A DNA stretch of 64,000 bases from Pseudomonas sp. SLFW (lineage in GTDB: Bacteria > Pseudomonadota > Gammaproteobacteria > Pseudomonadales > Pseudomonadaceae). Positions within the stretch are counted from its first letter, which is position 1, and each line of letters begins with the position of its first letter. Under the pieces are notes generated by a model, which worked only from the letters and a program-made list of their open reading frames with translations, was not told the DNA's origin and searched no databases. The position numbers and the translations under genes are program-made. The stretch lies in assembly GCF_009905615.1 (NCBI RefSeq), contig NZ_JAAAKW010000003.1:62001-126000 (forward strand). The letters are read 5' to 3'. Positions 1 to 7,298 of this stretch are shown piece after piece.

Positions 1-128
1 TGTCCAGCTCGCTGGCGGCCGACAACGTGATCGAAGCCTATAAGGCTGGCAGCGGTGGCAAAGTGTTCATCTACGAACGCAGCCTGCTGTCGTCGGGCGT
101 GGGGCAGGCCGCCAAAGACTGCGTGTGA
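1..128 (+). CDS. C-terminal fragment of an unidentified protein
   Basis: An open frame enters from the left edge (first full codon at position 3) and stops at a TGA at 126-128, giving about 41 residues that end in ...AAKDCV. The codon use is GC-rich like the neighbouring genes, and the frame runs convergently into the efflux operon only 16 bases away, so it is probably the true end of a gene. The visible residues carry no motif I recognise, so no function is assigned. Confidence 0.5.
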   Translation, partial: SSSLAADNVIEAYKAGSGGKVFIYERSLLSSGVGQAAKDCV

Positions 129-144
129 TTCAGCCCGCTACGGT

Positions 145-1572
145 CTATAGCACCCAACCGAGTCCCAGCGATTTGTGCAGCGCGGCGAAATCTTTGAGCA
201 GCGCTGCATCACCGGAAATTCGGCTTTCCTGCGCCTGGTAGCGGGTGCGTTCGGCGTCGAGCCAGTCCAGCGTGCTGGCGGTGCCAGCGCGATAGCGTTG
301 CTGGGTGAGGTCGGCGGCGCGTACGGCGGAGGCCTCGACGTTGCGCAACAGCACGACGTTTTCCCGCTGATGGCCGTAGCGCGCCAGTGACACGTCCGCA
401 TCCCGCAAGGCACTCAACACCACACTTTTATACTGCGCGAGCGCTTCGTCGTGCCCGGCTTCGGCGCCTTCGACGCTGGCGGCCACGCGCCCGAAATCCA
501 GAATGTTCCAGGTCAGGCGCGGCAACAACAGCCACGTGCCGTTTTCCTTGCGCGCAAGGTGGCCGGGGTCGGCCGCGGAGAACGACAGGTCACCGGTCAG
601 GCTGAGCTTCGGGAACCAGTCGGCTTTCTTTTCGCCGATCTGTGCGTTGCTGGAAGCGAGGGCGCGTTCGGCGACGCGGATGTCAGGGCGCGCCTTGAGA
701 ATCGCCGCCGGGTCGGCAAACGGCACTTGGCTGGGGATCGACGGCATGGGTTGCGCGGTGTTCAGGTTGTCGTCGAGTTCGCCGGGTTCCAGCCCGCACA
801 GCAGACTCAACTGGTCCACCGATTCGACAATTGAGGCTTGCAGCGGCAGACGCTGGGCGCGGGTGTTGTCGGCCTGGGTCAGCACTTGCTCCAGTTGCAA
901 TTGCGACGCCACGCCCCGGCTGCGGCGTTGCCGCGTGAGGTCCAGCGCCTGATCTTCGATGGCCACGCTGGCCTCGACCAGCGCCAGACGCGCCTGTTGG
1001 TCGCGAAGGTCGGCGTAGGTTTGCACGATCTCTGCCGCCAGTTGCACCTGCGCGTCCGCCAGCCGGGCCTGTGACGATTCGGCTTCGGCCTGGGCGGCTT
1101 CGATGGCGCGACGTGAGCCGCCGAACAGGTCGGCCTCCCAACTGGCGTCGAACCCGGCGAGGTACAGCGTCAGCGGCCCACGACCACCGCCGCCACTGTC
1201 ACCCCCTAATACAGAGGTGTCAGGAGAGCGCAGTTTCAGCATTGCGGCATCGCCGCTGATTTTGGGCAGCAACTCGGCGTCGGCGCCTTTGAGGCTGGCG
1301 CGAGATTGCCGCAGCCGTGCCTGAGCCGTGGCGATGTCGGGGCTGTTTTGCATCGCCTGACTGATCAGCGCATTGAGCTGCGTATCCCCAAGCGACTGCC
1401 ACCACTGGGCGACAGCGGGTTCCGGGGCGGCGTGGGTGTCCGCGTGGGGGAGTTGACCGGCCGCCAGGGTTTTCGGCGCCACGTTCGGTGCGCCGTGGTA
1501 ATCCGGGCCGACGGTGCAGGCCGACAACAGCGCAGCGGACAGCAGCAGGAGGGGGAATGAACGGGGAATCAT
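145..1572 (-). CDS. RND/MFS efflux outer-membrane lipoprotein, NodT family
   Basis: This is the outer-membrane channel of a tripartite drug-efflux pump (OprM/NodT family, TolC fold). The chosen start gives a 475-residue protein with a lipoprotein signal: a hydrophobic run and a lipobox ending at Cys19 (LLSAC), followed by TVGPDY, the usual start of mature NodT-type proteins. Two OEP repeats follow, with long alternating Ala/Gln/Arg-rich helices. A longer frame runs upstream, but it would bury the signal peptide. The ATG overlaps the stop of the upstream pump gene (TAATG), so it is translationally coupled as the last gene of adaptor-pump-channel. The drug specificity cannot be read from the sequence. 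Confidence 0.9.
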   Translation of the reverse strand: MIPRSFPLLLLSAALLSACTVGPDYHGAPNVAPKTLAAGQLPHADTHAAPEPAVAQWWQSLGDTQLNALISQAMQNSPDIATAQARLRQSRASLKGADAELLPKISGDAAMLKLRSPDTSVLGGDSGGGGRGPLTLYLAGFDASWEADLFGGSRRAIEAAQAEAESSQARLADAQVQLAAEIVQTYADLRDQQARLALVEASVAIEDQALDLTRQRRSRGVASQLQLEQVLTQADNTRAQRLPLQASIVESVDQLSLLCGLEPGELDDNLNTAQPMPSIPSQVPFADPAAILKARPDIRVAERALASSNAQIGEKKADWFPKLSLTGDLSFSAADPGHLARKENGTWLLLPRLTWNILDFGRVAASVEGAEAGHDEALAQYKSVVLSALRDADVSLARYGHQRENVVLLRNVEASAVRAADLTQQRYRAGTASTLDWLDAERTRYQAQESRISGDAALLKDFAALHKSLGLGWVL

Positions 1573-3149
1573 TATCGTGGACCTGCCTGCGCGGCGCGCT
1601 TTTTCAGGATGAAGATCAGGGGGAAGCACGCCAGCATGGCCATCCCCAGCACATAAAAAGCATCGTTGTAGGCCAGCACCGACGCCTGCTGCGCAATGTC
1701 GCTGCCCAGTTGCGCGAAGGCCTGGAGTTGGGCGGTGGACGGGTCGCCGGTCTGGGCCAGAAATCGGGCGGTGTCACTGGCCATGTGGTCCTGCGCCAGT
1801 TGGCTGTTGGCAAGAATGCCTTCGCGCAGCACGTCGTCGTGGTAGTGACTGCGTCGGTCCATCAACACACCGAGCAGCGCCAGGCCGAGGGTACCCCCCA
1901 GGTTGCGCGACATGTTGTAGAGCCCGGCGGCGTCGCCCGCGTCTTTGGCCTCGACCGAACGCATCGACAGTTGGCTCAACGGCAGCATGACCAGAATCTG
2001 GCCGAACCCTCGGAGTAACTGCGACAGGGTGAAGTCGTGGCCCACGCTCTGAACCGTCAGTTCGGTGTCGAGAAAACAGCTGGCCCAATACAGCAGCAGC
2101 CCCGCGCCGACCATCAGCCTCAGGTCGTAACGCCCCAGCATCTTCGGCAGGATCGGCATCAGGAAGAACGCCGGAATGCCTGACAGCAGCATGATCGAAC
2201 CCGACTGCTCGGCGTTGTAGCCCGAGAGGATGCCGAGGAATTGCGGTACCAGATACGCCGTGCCGTACAGCCCGGCGCCCACCGCCGTGGCGATCAGCAA
2301 GACACTGCCGAAGCTGCTGTTGAGCACCAGTTGCAGACGCAGGATCGGCGTACTGGAGCGGACCTGGCCCACCGCGATCAAAAAGAAACCCAGCAGCGTG
2401 GCAAGGCTCAGCCAGACGATCAGCAGCGAGTCGAACCAGTGCTCACGCTGGCCTTCCTCCAGCACCACGGTCAGCGAACTCAGCCCCATCGCCAGGCCGA
2501 TGATGCCCAGCCAGTCGGCCTTGATGAAGCGTTCCAGGTTCATGCGCTCGCTGGGCAGACCGGTCAGCAGCAGGGTGATCAGTGCGATGCTGATGGGCAG
2601 GTTGAGAAAAAAGCACCAGCGCCAGTTGATGTTTTCCGTGAGCCAGCCGCCCACCACCGGCCCCATCAACGGACCGAGAATCGCGGTCATGCCGAAAAGC
2701 GTGGTGCCGATCGCCAATTGATGCGGCGGCAGGCGCGTGCGGACGATGGTCTGCGCCGTGGGAATCATCGCGCCCCCCGCGAAACCCTGGCCGATGCGCC
2801 CGGCGATCATCGCGCCGAGGCTCGATGACAGGCCGCAGAACAGCGAGAAGAAGGTGAACATCAGCGCCGTGCCGATCAGAAAACGCCGCAGGCCGAACAC
2901 GCGGGTCAGCCAGGCGGCGAGGGGGATCATGACGATTTCCGACATCAGGTAACCGGTGGCGATCCAGGTGCCTTCCGTGCCGGTGGCGCCGATCTGCCCC
3001 TGAATCTGCGGCAGCGCCGAGTTGGTGATCGAGATGTCCAGCGTTGCCAGCAACGCCCCCAACGAACCCGCCGCGACGGCGATCCAGTCGGTCAACGAGG
3101 CGTTGCGGGGTGTCTCGGCGATGGCCGGAAGGGCAGCGGCATCAGCCAT
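1572..3149 (-). CDS. MFS drug:proton antiporter, DHA2 (EmrB/QacA) family
   Basis: This is the inner-membrane pump of the efflux operon. At 525 residues it has the usual length for 14-helix DHA2 transporters, and it carries the antiporter motif C region (GPxxGPVVGGWL, followed by the ENINWRW loop) that marks EmrB/QacA proteins. The start chosen (MADAAAL...) overlaps the adaptor stop codon by 8 bases. The 27 residues further upstream in the same frame lie inside the adaptor gene and look non-native. With the HlyD adaptor and NodT channel it should form an EmrAB-TolC-like complex that exports hydrophobic toxicants across both membranes. Confidence 0.92.
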   Translation of the reverse strand: MADAAALPAIAETPRNASLTDWIAVAAGSLGALLATLDISITNSALPQIQGQIGATGTEGTWIATGYLMSEIVMIPLAAWLTRVFGLRRFLIGTALMFTFFSLFCGLSSSLGAMIAGRIGQGFAGGAMIPTAQTIVRTRLPPHQLAIGTTLFGMTAILGPLMGPVVGGWLTENINWRWCFFLNLPISIALITLLLTGLPSERMNLERFIKADWLGIIGLAMGLSSLTVVLEEGQREHWFDSLLIVWLSLATLLGFFLIAVGQVRSSTPILRLQLVLNSSFGSVLLIATAVGAGLYGTAYLVPQFLGILSGYNAEQSGSIMLLSGIPAFFLMPILPKMLGRYDLRLMVGAGLLLYWASCFLDTELTVQSVGHDFTLSQLLRGFGQILVMLPLSQLSMRSVEAKDAGDAAGLYNMSRNLGGTLGLALLGVLMDRRSHYHDDVLREGILANSQLAQDHMASDTARFLAQTGDPSTAQLQAFAQLGSDIAQQASVLAYNDAFYVLGMAMLACFPLIFILKKRAAQAGPR

Positions 3150-4251
3150 GATGGGCGTCTGCCTTGGCGGTGCGAATGTCCACGTCCACCGTCGCGGACA
3201 GGCCGGGCACGAGGGCAGGGCGCACGTCATCGGTCACGTCCAGCGCGATCCGCACCGGCACCCGCTGCACGATCTTGGTGAAATTGCCGGTGGCGTTGGA
3301 CGGTGGCAACAGCGCGAACTGGGCGCCGGTGCCGGGGGCGAGGCTGTCGATGTGGCCTTGCAGGTCGCGCCCCGGCAGGGCATCGACGTGCACGACCACG
3401 TTCTGACCGGCGCGCATCTCGCCAATCTGGGTTTCCTTGTAATTGGCGGTCAGGTAAATCGCATTCACAGGGACCACGGTCAGCAACCGCGTGCCGGGCT
3501 GAACGTACTGACCCACCCGCACGCCCCGGTCGGCGACGCGGCCGTCCAGCGGGCTGCGGATCACTGCGTCGTCCACGTCCAGCTGACTTTGCGCCTCGCT
3601 GGCCTTGGCCACGCCCAATTGCGCCTGGGCCTGTTTGAGTTGAGCTTGCAGCGTGCCGTAGCGGGTCTGGCTGGAGCGCAAGGCGGCCTGCTTGGCGGCG
3701 ACGTTGCTGCGGGCCTGAGCGAGTTCGTTGTTCAGTTGCGCCAGGCGTTCTTCCGGTTCGGCGCCTGATCGGGCCAGCGGCGCATAACGGGCGGCTTCGG
3801 TCTGCGCGTGTTTGGCATCGGCTTGCGCGCCTTGCAACTGAGCCTGGGCTTCGGCGATGGTCGAGTCCTGTTGCACCAAATCGGCTTCGGCTTTCGCCAG
3901 ATCCGCAGTGCGCGCGGCAATGGTCGCCGAGGCTTCGTCGCTGACCGCCTGGTATTTGCGGGCATCGAGCCGGACCAGAATGTCACCGCGCTTGACGGGC
4001 TGATTGTCAGCCACCAGCACTTCACCCACATAGCCGCTGATCTTCGGCGCGACGCTGATGCTGTCGGCCTGAAGATAGGCGTCGTCGGTGGTTTCGATGA
4101 AACGGCCATGCAGCCACCACCACACGCCCCAGCCCACGGCGAGCAGCAGGGCGACGGAGCCCAGGGTCAGCAGAATGCGTCGGGCTTTGCCACGTTGGCC
4201 GGTGGCGGTTTCTTCAGGGGCGACCTGAGGGGTAGGTTGTGCAACGGACAT
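3142..4251 (-). CDS. HlyD/EmrA-type membrane fusion adaptor
   Basis: This is the periplasmic adaptor of the efflux pump, 369 residues. A short cytoplasmic tail precedes one membrane helix (about residues 25-48, ending GWGVWWWLHG). Then come the first half of a biotinyl-lipoyl domain (VAPKISGYVGEVLVADNQPVKRGD), a long Ala/Gln/Glu-rich coiled coil (about 95-200), and the second lipoyl half and beta-barrel (SPLDGRVADRGVRVGQYV). This is the EmrA layout. It is first in the operon and divergent from the TetR gene, with the palindromic operator candidate just upstream of its ATG. Confidence 0.92.
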   Translation of the reverse strand: MSVAQPTPQVAPEETATGQRGKARRILLTLGSVALLLAVGWGVWWWLHGRFIETTDDAYLQADSISVAPKISGYVGEVLVADNQPVKRGDILVRLDARKYQAVSDEASATIAARTADLAKAEADLVQQDSTIAEAQAQLQGAQADAKHAQTEAARYAPLARSGAEPEERLAQLNNELAQARSNVAAKQAALRSSQTRYGTLQAQLKQAQAQLGVAKASEAQSQLDVDDAVIRSPLDGRVADRGVRVGQYVQPGTRLLTVVPVNAIYLTANYKETQIGEMRAGQNVVVHVDALPGRDLQGHIDSLAPGTGAQFALLPPSNATGNFTKIVQRVPVRIALDVTDDVRPALVPGLSATVDVDIRTAKADAHHG

Positions 4252-4263
4252 CAGGTCAACTCC

Positions 4264-4289
4264 GAATTTGTATCAGGTGATATAAATTC
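4264..4289. promoter_or_regulatory. 26-bp palindrome, probable TetR operator of the efflux operon
   Basis: The divergent intergenic region holds the dyad GAATTT-n-TATCA-GG-TGATA-n-AAATTC, in which the 6-bp outer and 5-bp inner arms pair perfectly around a 2-bp centre. It begins 13 bases upstream of the adaptor ATG and 61 bases upstream of the regulator ATG. That is where the adjacent TetR-family protein would be expected to bind and control both directions. Binding is inferred from position and symmetry. Confidence 0.7.
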
Positions 4290-4349
4290 GTTTCTTCGCC
4301 ATTTTTTGTCAATCGGTATATTTTGGCGGTCACTGAAAAGGAGCAGCAC

Positions 4350-5051
4350 ATGGCACGACACAAACCTGCCGCCGAAGGGGGTTACCAACGGGGTGAAGAG
4401 ACCCGCGCCCGCCTGATCGAAGCCGCCGTCGCAGTGTTTGGCGAGCGTGGTTACGACGGCGCCTCGACCCGTGATATCGCCACCGCAGCAGGCCTGAATT
4501 CCCCGGCTTTGCAGTATTACTTCGACGGAAAGGAGGGCGTTTACCTGGCCTGCGTCGAGCATCTGATCACGCTGCTGTGGCGCAAAATGGGCGACCCGGT
4601 CGAAGCGGCCGAGACGGCTCTGGCCGACGAAGCGGCTGGCGATCCGGTGCTGATTGAGGTGTCGCTGGGGATTTTGAGCGCGGTGGTTTCGACGATTCAG
4701 GACAGCCCACAAACCACAGCCTGGCGTGCGTTTCTCGACCGGCATCAGGCCGGGCTGTGCCCGGAAGGGGCCACGAACGCATTCGAAGACCGCTTCAAAA
4801 AACGCATTGGCGTGGTCATCCGGCAATTGATCGCGCGCCTGTCCGGGCTGGCCGTCGACGATGAGCGCACGATCATCCACTCCATGGCGCTGTTCACCCA
4901 GGGGCTGGCCTTCCGGGTGCAGAAACCCAAGCTGCTGGAAGCGCTGAACTGGACCGCCATCGATCAGCAGGAAATGGAGCTGGTGCGCGATGTGGTGCTG
5001 ACTCAAGCCCGTTTTACCCTTGAAGGACTGGTCAGGCAGAGGGACGCGTAG
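4350..5051 (+). CDS. TetR-family regulator with CerR-type C-terminal domain
   Basis: This is a DNA-binding repressor of 233 residues. The N-terminal TetR domain has its helix-turn-helix at about residues 39-58 (STRDIATAAGLNSPALQYYF). The C-terminal half resembles the CerR/YbiH ligand-binding domain. The ATG is chosen because AAGGAG lies at 4338-4343. Nine upstream codons in the same frame overlap that Shine-Dalgarno and are not used. Its divergent placement beside the efflux operon, with a palindrome between, indicates local control of the pump. The inducer is unknown. Confidence 0.88.
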   Translation: MARHKPAAEGGYQRGEETRARLIEAAVAVFGERGYDGASTRDIATAAGLNSPALQYYFDGKEGVYLACVEHLITLLWRKMGDPVEAAETALADEAAGDPVLIEVSLGILSAVVSTIQDSPQTTAWRAFLDRHQAGLCPEGATNAFEDRFKKRIGVVIRQLIARLSGLAVDDERTIIHSMALFTQGLAFRVQKPKLLEALNWTAIDQQEMELVRDVVLTQARFTLEGLVRQRDA

Positions 5052-5099
5052 CGGCCTTGAAACCTCGAACGCTCGTCGGACAGGTTCGCCATAATTTGC

Positions 5100-5138
5100 A
5101 TCTATAGACGCATTGGGTCTACATTAGCGTCTATAGAT
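5100..5138. promoter_or_regulatory. 12-bp perfect inverted repeat, toxin-antitoxin operator
   Basis: ATCTATAGACGC (5100-5111) and its exact reverse complement GCGTCTATAGAT (5127-5138) are separated by 15 bases and end 15 bases before the antitoxin ATG. Paired operator arms over the promoter are typical of autoregulated type II toxin-antitoxin operons, where the antitoxin or the complex binds. Protein binding is inferred. Confidence 0.75.
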
Positions 5139-5153
5139 CAGGAGGGCACTGTG

Positions 5154-5558
5154 ATGAGTCTGCCGCTGCAACAACCGCAACTTTCCCGATCCCAAGGCGT
5201 CGTGGGCCTGCGCACCGCCTTGCGGATCCTCGACAAATGGAAGGCCTCCGGCGATCAGGCCTGTCGCATGCTGCGCATTTCCCGCAGCACCTACACCCGG
5301 GCTCGGCAGGACGACGCTGAGTGGTCCGTGGCGCTGGACCTCGATCAGATGCAGCGCATCAGTTTCGTGCTGAACATTCACGCCGCGCTGCGCACCTTGT
5401 TCGACAACCCGGACAACGTCTACGGCTTTCCGTCCATGGACAACCACAACGCGTTCTTCAACGGCCGCAAGCCACTGGACGTGATGGCTCAGGGCGACAT
5501 GATTTCCCTCTACGAAACCTTCCGCCGGATCGACGCCCTGCGGGGCGCCCAATGGTGA
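5154..5558 (+). CDS. Xre/MbcA/ParS-type antitoxin (DUF2384 domain)
   Basis: This is the antitoxin of a RES-Xre type II toxin-antitoxin pair, 134 residues. The N-terminal half is a Xre-like helix-turn-helix region (about 25-50, ending ACRMLRISRSTYTRA). The C-terminal half has the toxin-binding signature, with the LNIHAALRTLFDNPDNVYGF...N...FFNGRKPLDVM pattern in which the last part occludes the partner's active site. ATG at 5154 is preferred to the adjacent GTG at 5151 because of the AGGAGG-like site at 5140-5145. It overlaps the toxin gene by 7 bases. It likely represses its own promoter through the inverted repeat upstream. Confidence 0.88.
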   Translation: MSLPLQQPQLSRSQGVVGLRTALRILDKWKASGDQACRMLRISRSTYTRARQDDAEWSVALDLDQMQRISFVLNIHAALRTLFDNPDNVYGFPSMDNHNAFFNGRKPLDVMAQGDMISLYETFRRIDALRGAQW

Positions 5559-6244
5559 GTCTGGACGACCTGCCTCTCCTGCCGGATGAAAAACGGCTCG
5601 CCCACCGACTGGTCAACTCCAAATACCCGCCCATCGACCTGTTCAACGACGTGGCCGATGCGGAGGAGTTCGATACCCTGTTTCAGATCCAGGCCATGAC
5701 CAATCCCCGGCTGTTGAATGAGGTCGGCAGACTGGAGCTGATTCCTCGTCAGGACATCCCCTTCGGCATTCCCGGCTGCTCCTACGCCACCGCGCCGTTC
5801 ACTCATGTCAATGCCGACGGTTCGCGTTTCAGCGCGGGTGAGTTCGGGGTGTTGTACCTGGCAGACACTGTCGAAACCGCCGTCGCGGAAGTACGGCATC
5901 ACCAGCAGCAGTATTGGTCCCGTGTTGCCGACCTCAACTACGAGCGTTTCGTGTTCCGCAGCCTGTCCTGCCGTTTTCGCGAAGTTGGCAGCGTCGATGC
6001 CACCGTGCTCCCGTCCTCCCACCCAATTTACGCCCCTGACGACTACAGCGCGTCCCGTGCCTTGGGTGCGGCCCTCAAACACAAGAGCGTGACGGGGCTG
6101 CGTTATCACTCGGTTCGCTCGCCGGGCAATGTGTGTTGGGGGCTGCTCACGCCTCGGCACGTCGCCTCGATCCACCAGAGCGCGCATTACGAAATGATCT
6201 GGAACGGGCGGATTACCAGCGTGAGTCGCTTGTCCGGGGCGTGA
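5552..6244 (+). CDS. RES-domain toxin (predicted NAD-degrading)
   Basis: This is the toxin partner, 230 residues with a RES domain (about 75-215). Family members such as MbcT and ParT consume NAD+ or ADP-ribosylate targets. The residues expected for the active site are present: Arg92 in GSRFSAG, Tyr102 in VLYLAD, Glu113 in TAVAEV, and a late Ser in RYHSVRSPGN. The start lies inside the antitoxin stop region (ATGGTGA), so translation is coupled. The protein is longer than many RES toxins (about 150-190 residues) because of an N-terminal extension of about 70 residues. The chemistry is inferred from the family. Confidence 0.87.
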   Translation: MVSLDDLPLLPDEKRLAHRLVNSKYPPIDLFNDVADAEEFDTLFQIQAMTNPRLLNEVGRLELIPRQDIPFGIPGCSYATAPFTHVNADGSRFSAGEFGVLYLADTVETAVAEVRHHQQQYWSRVADLNYERFVFRSLSCRFREVGSVDATVLPSSHPIYAPDDYSASRALGAALKHKSVTGLRYHSVRSPGNVCWGLLTPRHVASIHQSAHYEMIWNGRITSVSRLSGA

Positions 6245-6253
6245 ACGAGCCAC

Positions 6254-6269
6254 TGGCATGATCGCTGCT
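6254..6269 (+). promoter_or_regulatory. Putative sigma-54 (-24/-12) promoter of the second TetR gene
   Basis: TGGCATGATCGCTGCT matches the sigma-54 consensus TGGCAC-N5-TTGCW at most positions and has the invariant GG and GC 10 bases apart. One base further on begins the AT-rich operator. The same promoter-plus-operator arrangement recurs at two other genes of the pyridine cluster. Confidence 0.5.
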
Positions 6270-6270
6270 A

Positions 6271-6294
6271 GGAATTAAAGAGCTAATCAATTAA
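6271..6294. promoter_or_regulatory. TTAATTAA-type operator, copy 1 (TetR autoregulation)
   Basis: GGAATTAA - 8 bases - TCAATTAA. It shares the half-site/8-bp spacer/half-site layout with the sites at 7230, 9334 and 13242. It lies about 80 bases before the TetR ATG, in the position of a negative-autoregulation site. Confidence 0.6.
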
Positions 6295-6372
6295 TTTGTG
6301 GGCTCCGGCTTTCAGAGGCCCCAATGGGCCTCTCCCGACATCGAATTTGGCCGCTCAAGGTAACCCGTACCC

Positions 6373-7074
6373 ATGCAGACAATCATTGGCCGTCGTGGCA
6401 AGGCCGCTTCTCCTGAAGGGAAGGCCAAGACCAACAGAAAAGGCCCGGGACGCCCCGAAGGCGCCAGCAACTTGCGCGACGTGATTCTGGACGCCGCCGA
6501 GGAGCTGTTCGCCAACCTGGGCTACGCCGGCACCACCATGCGCGAAGTGTCCCAACACGCCAACGTGACACAGGCGCTGATCAGCTATTACTTCGGTTCC
6601 AAATACGGCCTGTTCGAAGAGGTGTTCCTGCGACGCGGCAGCGCGATCTCCGATGAGCGCCTGAAAAACCTCGACACGCTGCAAGCCCAAGGCCAGGTAC
6701 CGGGCGCGCGGGCGATTGTCGAGGCGTTCCTGTTGCCGACCGTAGTGCTGAGGACGTCCGTGCAGGGGCGACATTTCCTTCGTTTACAGGCGCGACTTCA
6801 CACTGAGCCGCCTAATATTTCCTACGCGTTGCGGGACAAAGCCTATGGCACGTCCACGCAACGTTACGTCGATGCCTTGAAAGATGCCGTGCCGGGGTTG
6901 AGCGATCTGGACGCCAACTGGCGCATCACCTTGATGGTGGGCACGTACTTATATGCGTTCTCGGACAGCCATCGCATGGAAGAGCGCCTGCCGGACGGGC
7001 AATACAACCCCGAAGACTGGCAATCGCTGATTCAGCAGGTCACCAGTTTCGTGGTGGGCGGGATGTCGGCGTAA
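6373..7074 (+). CDS. TetR-family regulator, probable repressor of the pyridine cluster
   Basis: This is a 233-residue TetR/AcrR-type protein. A basic extension (residues 1-35) includes KGPGRPEG, which resembles an AT-hook core and could reach into the minor groove of AT-rich DNA. The helix-turn-helix follows at about 54-73 (TTMREVSQHANVTQALISYYF) and then an all-helical ligand domain. It stands immediately upstream of the pyridine catabolic genes and shares an operator motif with them and with its own promoter, so it is the likely pathway repressor. The effector is presumably a pathway substrate or intermediate. Function is inferred from context. Confidence 0.85.
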   Translation: MQTIIGRRGKAASPEGKAKTNRKGPGRPEGASNLRDVILDAAEELFANLGYAGTTMREVSQHANVTQALISYYFGSKYGLFEEVFLRRGSAISDERLKNLDTLQAQGQVPGARAIVEAFLLPTVVLRTSVQGRHFLRLQARLHTEPPNISYALRDKAYGTSTQRYVDALKDAVPGLSDLDANWRITLMVGTYLYAFSDSHRMEERLPDGQYNPEDWQSLIQQVTSFVVGGMSA

Positions 7075-7104
7075 CGGGTTACAGGTGGGTAAAACGGCAC
7101 CAGA

Positions 7105-7123
7105 TTGGGGAGCGACTCCCCAA
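7105..7123. other. Perfect 8-bp hairpin after the TetR gene
   Basis: TTGGGGAG and CTCCCCAA pair perfectly around a 3-base loop, 30 bases past the TetR stop. There is no T-tract, so it is only a weak candidate terminator, but it could protect the 3' end of the TetR message. Confidence 0.4.
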
Positions 7124-7208
7124 ACGGGTGCGGAGCGTAACGGCGACGAATCGACGGCTTAAATAGAAAATCCATAAGAATCAGGTAGTTGTCACATTTT
7201 TTAGCAAT

Positions 7209-7224
7209 TGGCACAGCTTCTGCT
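7209..7224 (+). promoter_or_regulatory. Putative sigma-54 promoter of the Rieske-reductase genes
   Basis: TGGCACAGCTTCTGCT has the -24 GG and -12 GC of sigma-54 promoters at correct spacing and ends 5 bases before the operator. It lies 75 bases upstream of the Rieske ATG. A sigma-70 reading is poorer because the -35-like and -10-like blocks would be only 10 bases apart. No sigma-54 activator gene is present in the window. Confidence 0.55.
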
Positions 7225-7229
7225 ATCTA

Positions 7230-7253
7230 TTAATTAAAAGGTTGATTAATTAA
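7230..7253. promoter_or_regulatory. TTAATTAA-type operator, copy 2 (Rieske gene)
   Basis: TTAATTAA, eight bases, TTAATTAA: the most symmetrical of the four related sites. It sits just downstream of the -12 element, over the expected transcription start, where a bound TetR protein would block initiation. Confidence 0.65.
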
Positions 7254-7298
7254 TTACAGCTTTTGAGTGGTTACACCCAGAAAAGCAAAGGAGTCGTG

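Noticed and set aside
138..413. Short minus-strand frame at the start of the window
   Set aside because: It is contained in another frame of the NodT lipoprotein gene and has shadow-type composition.
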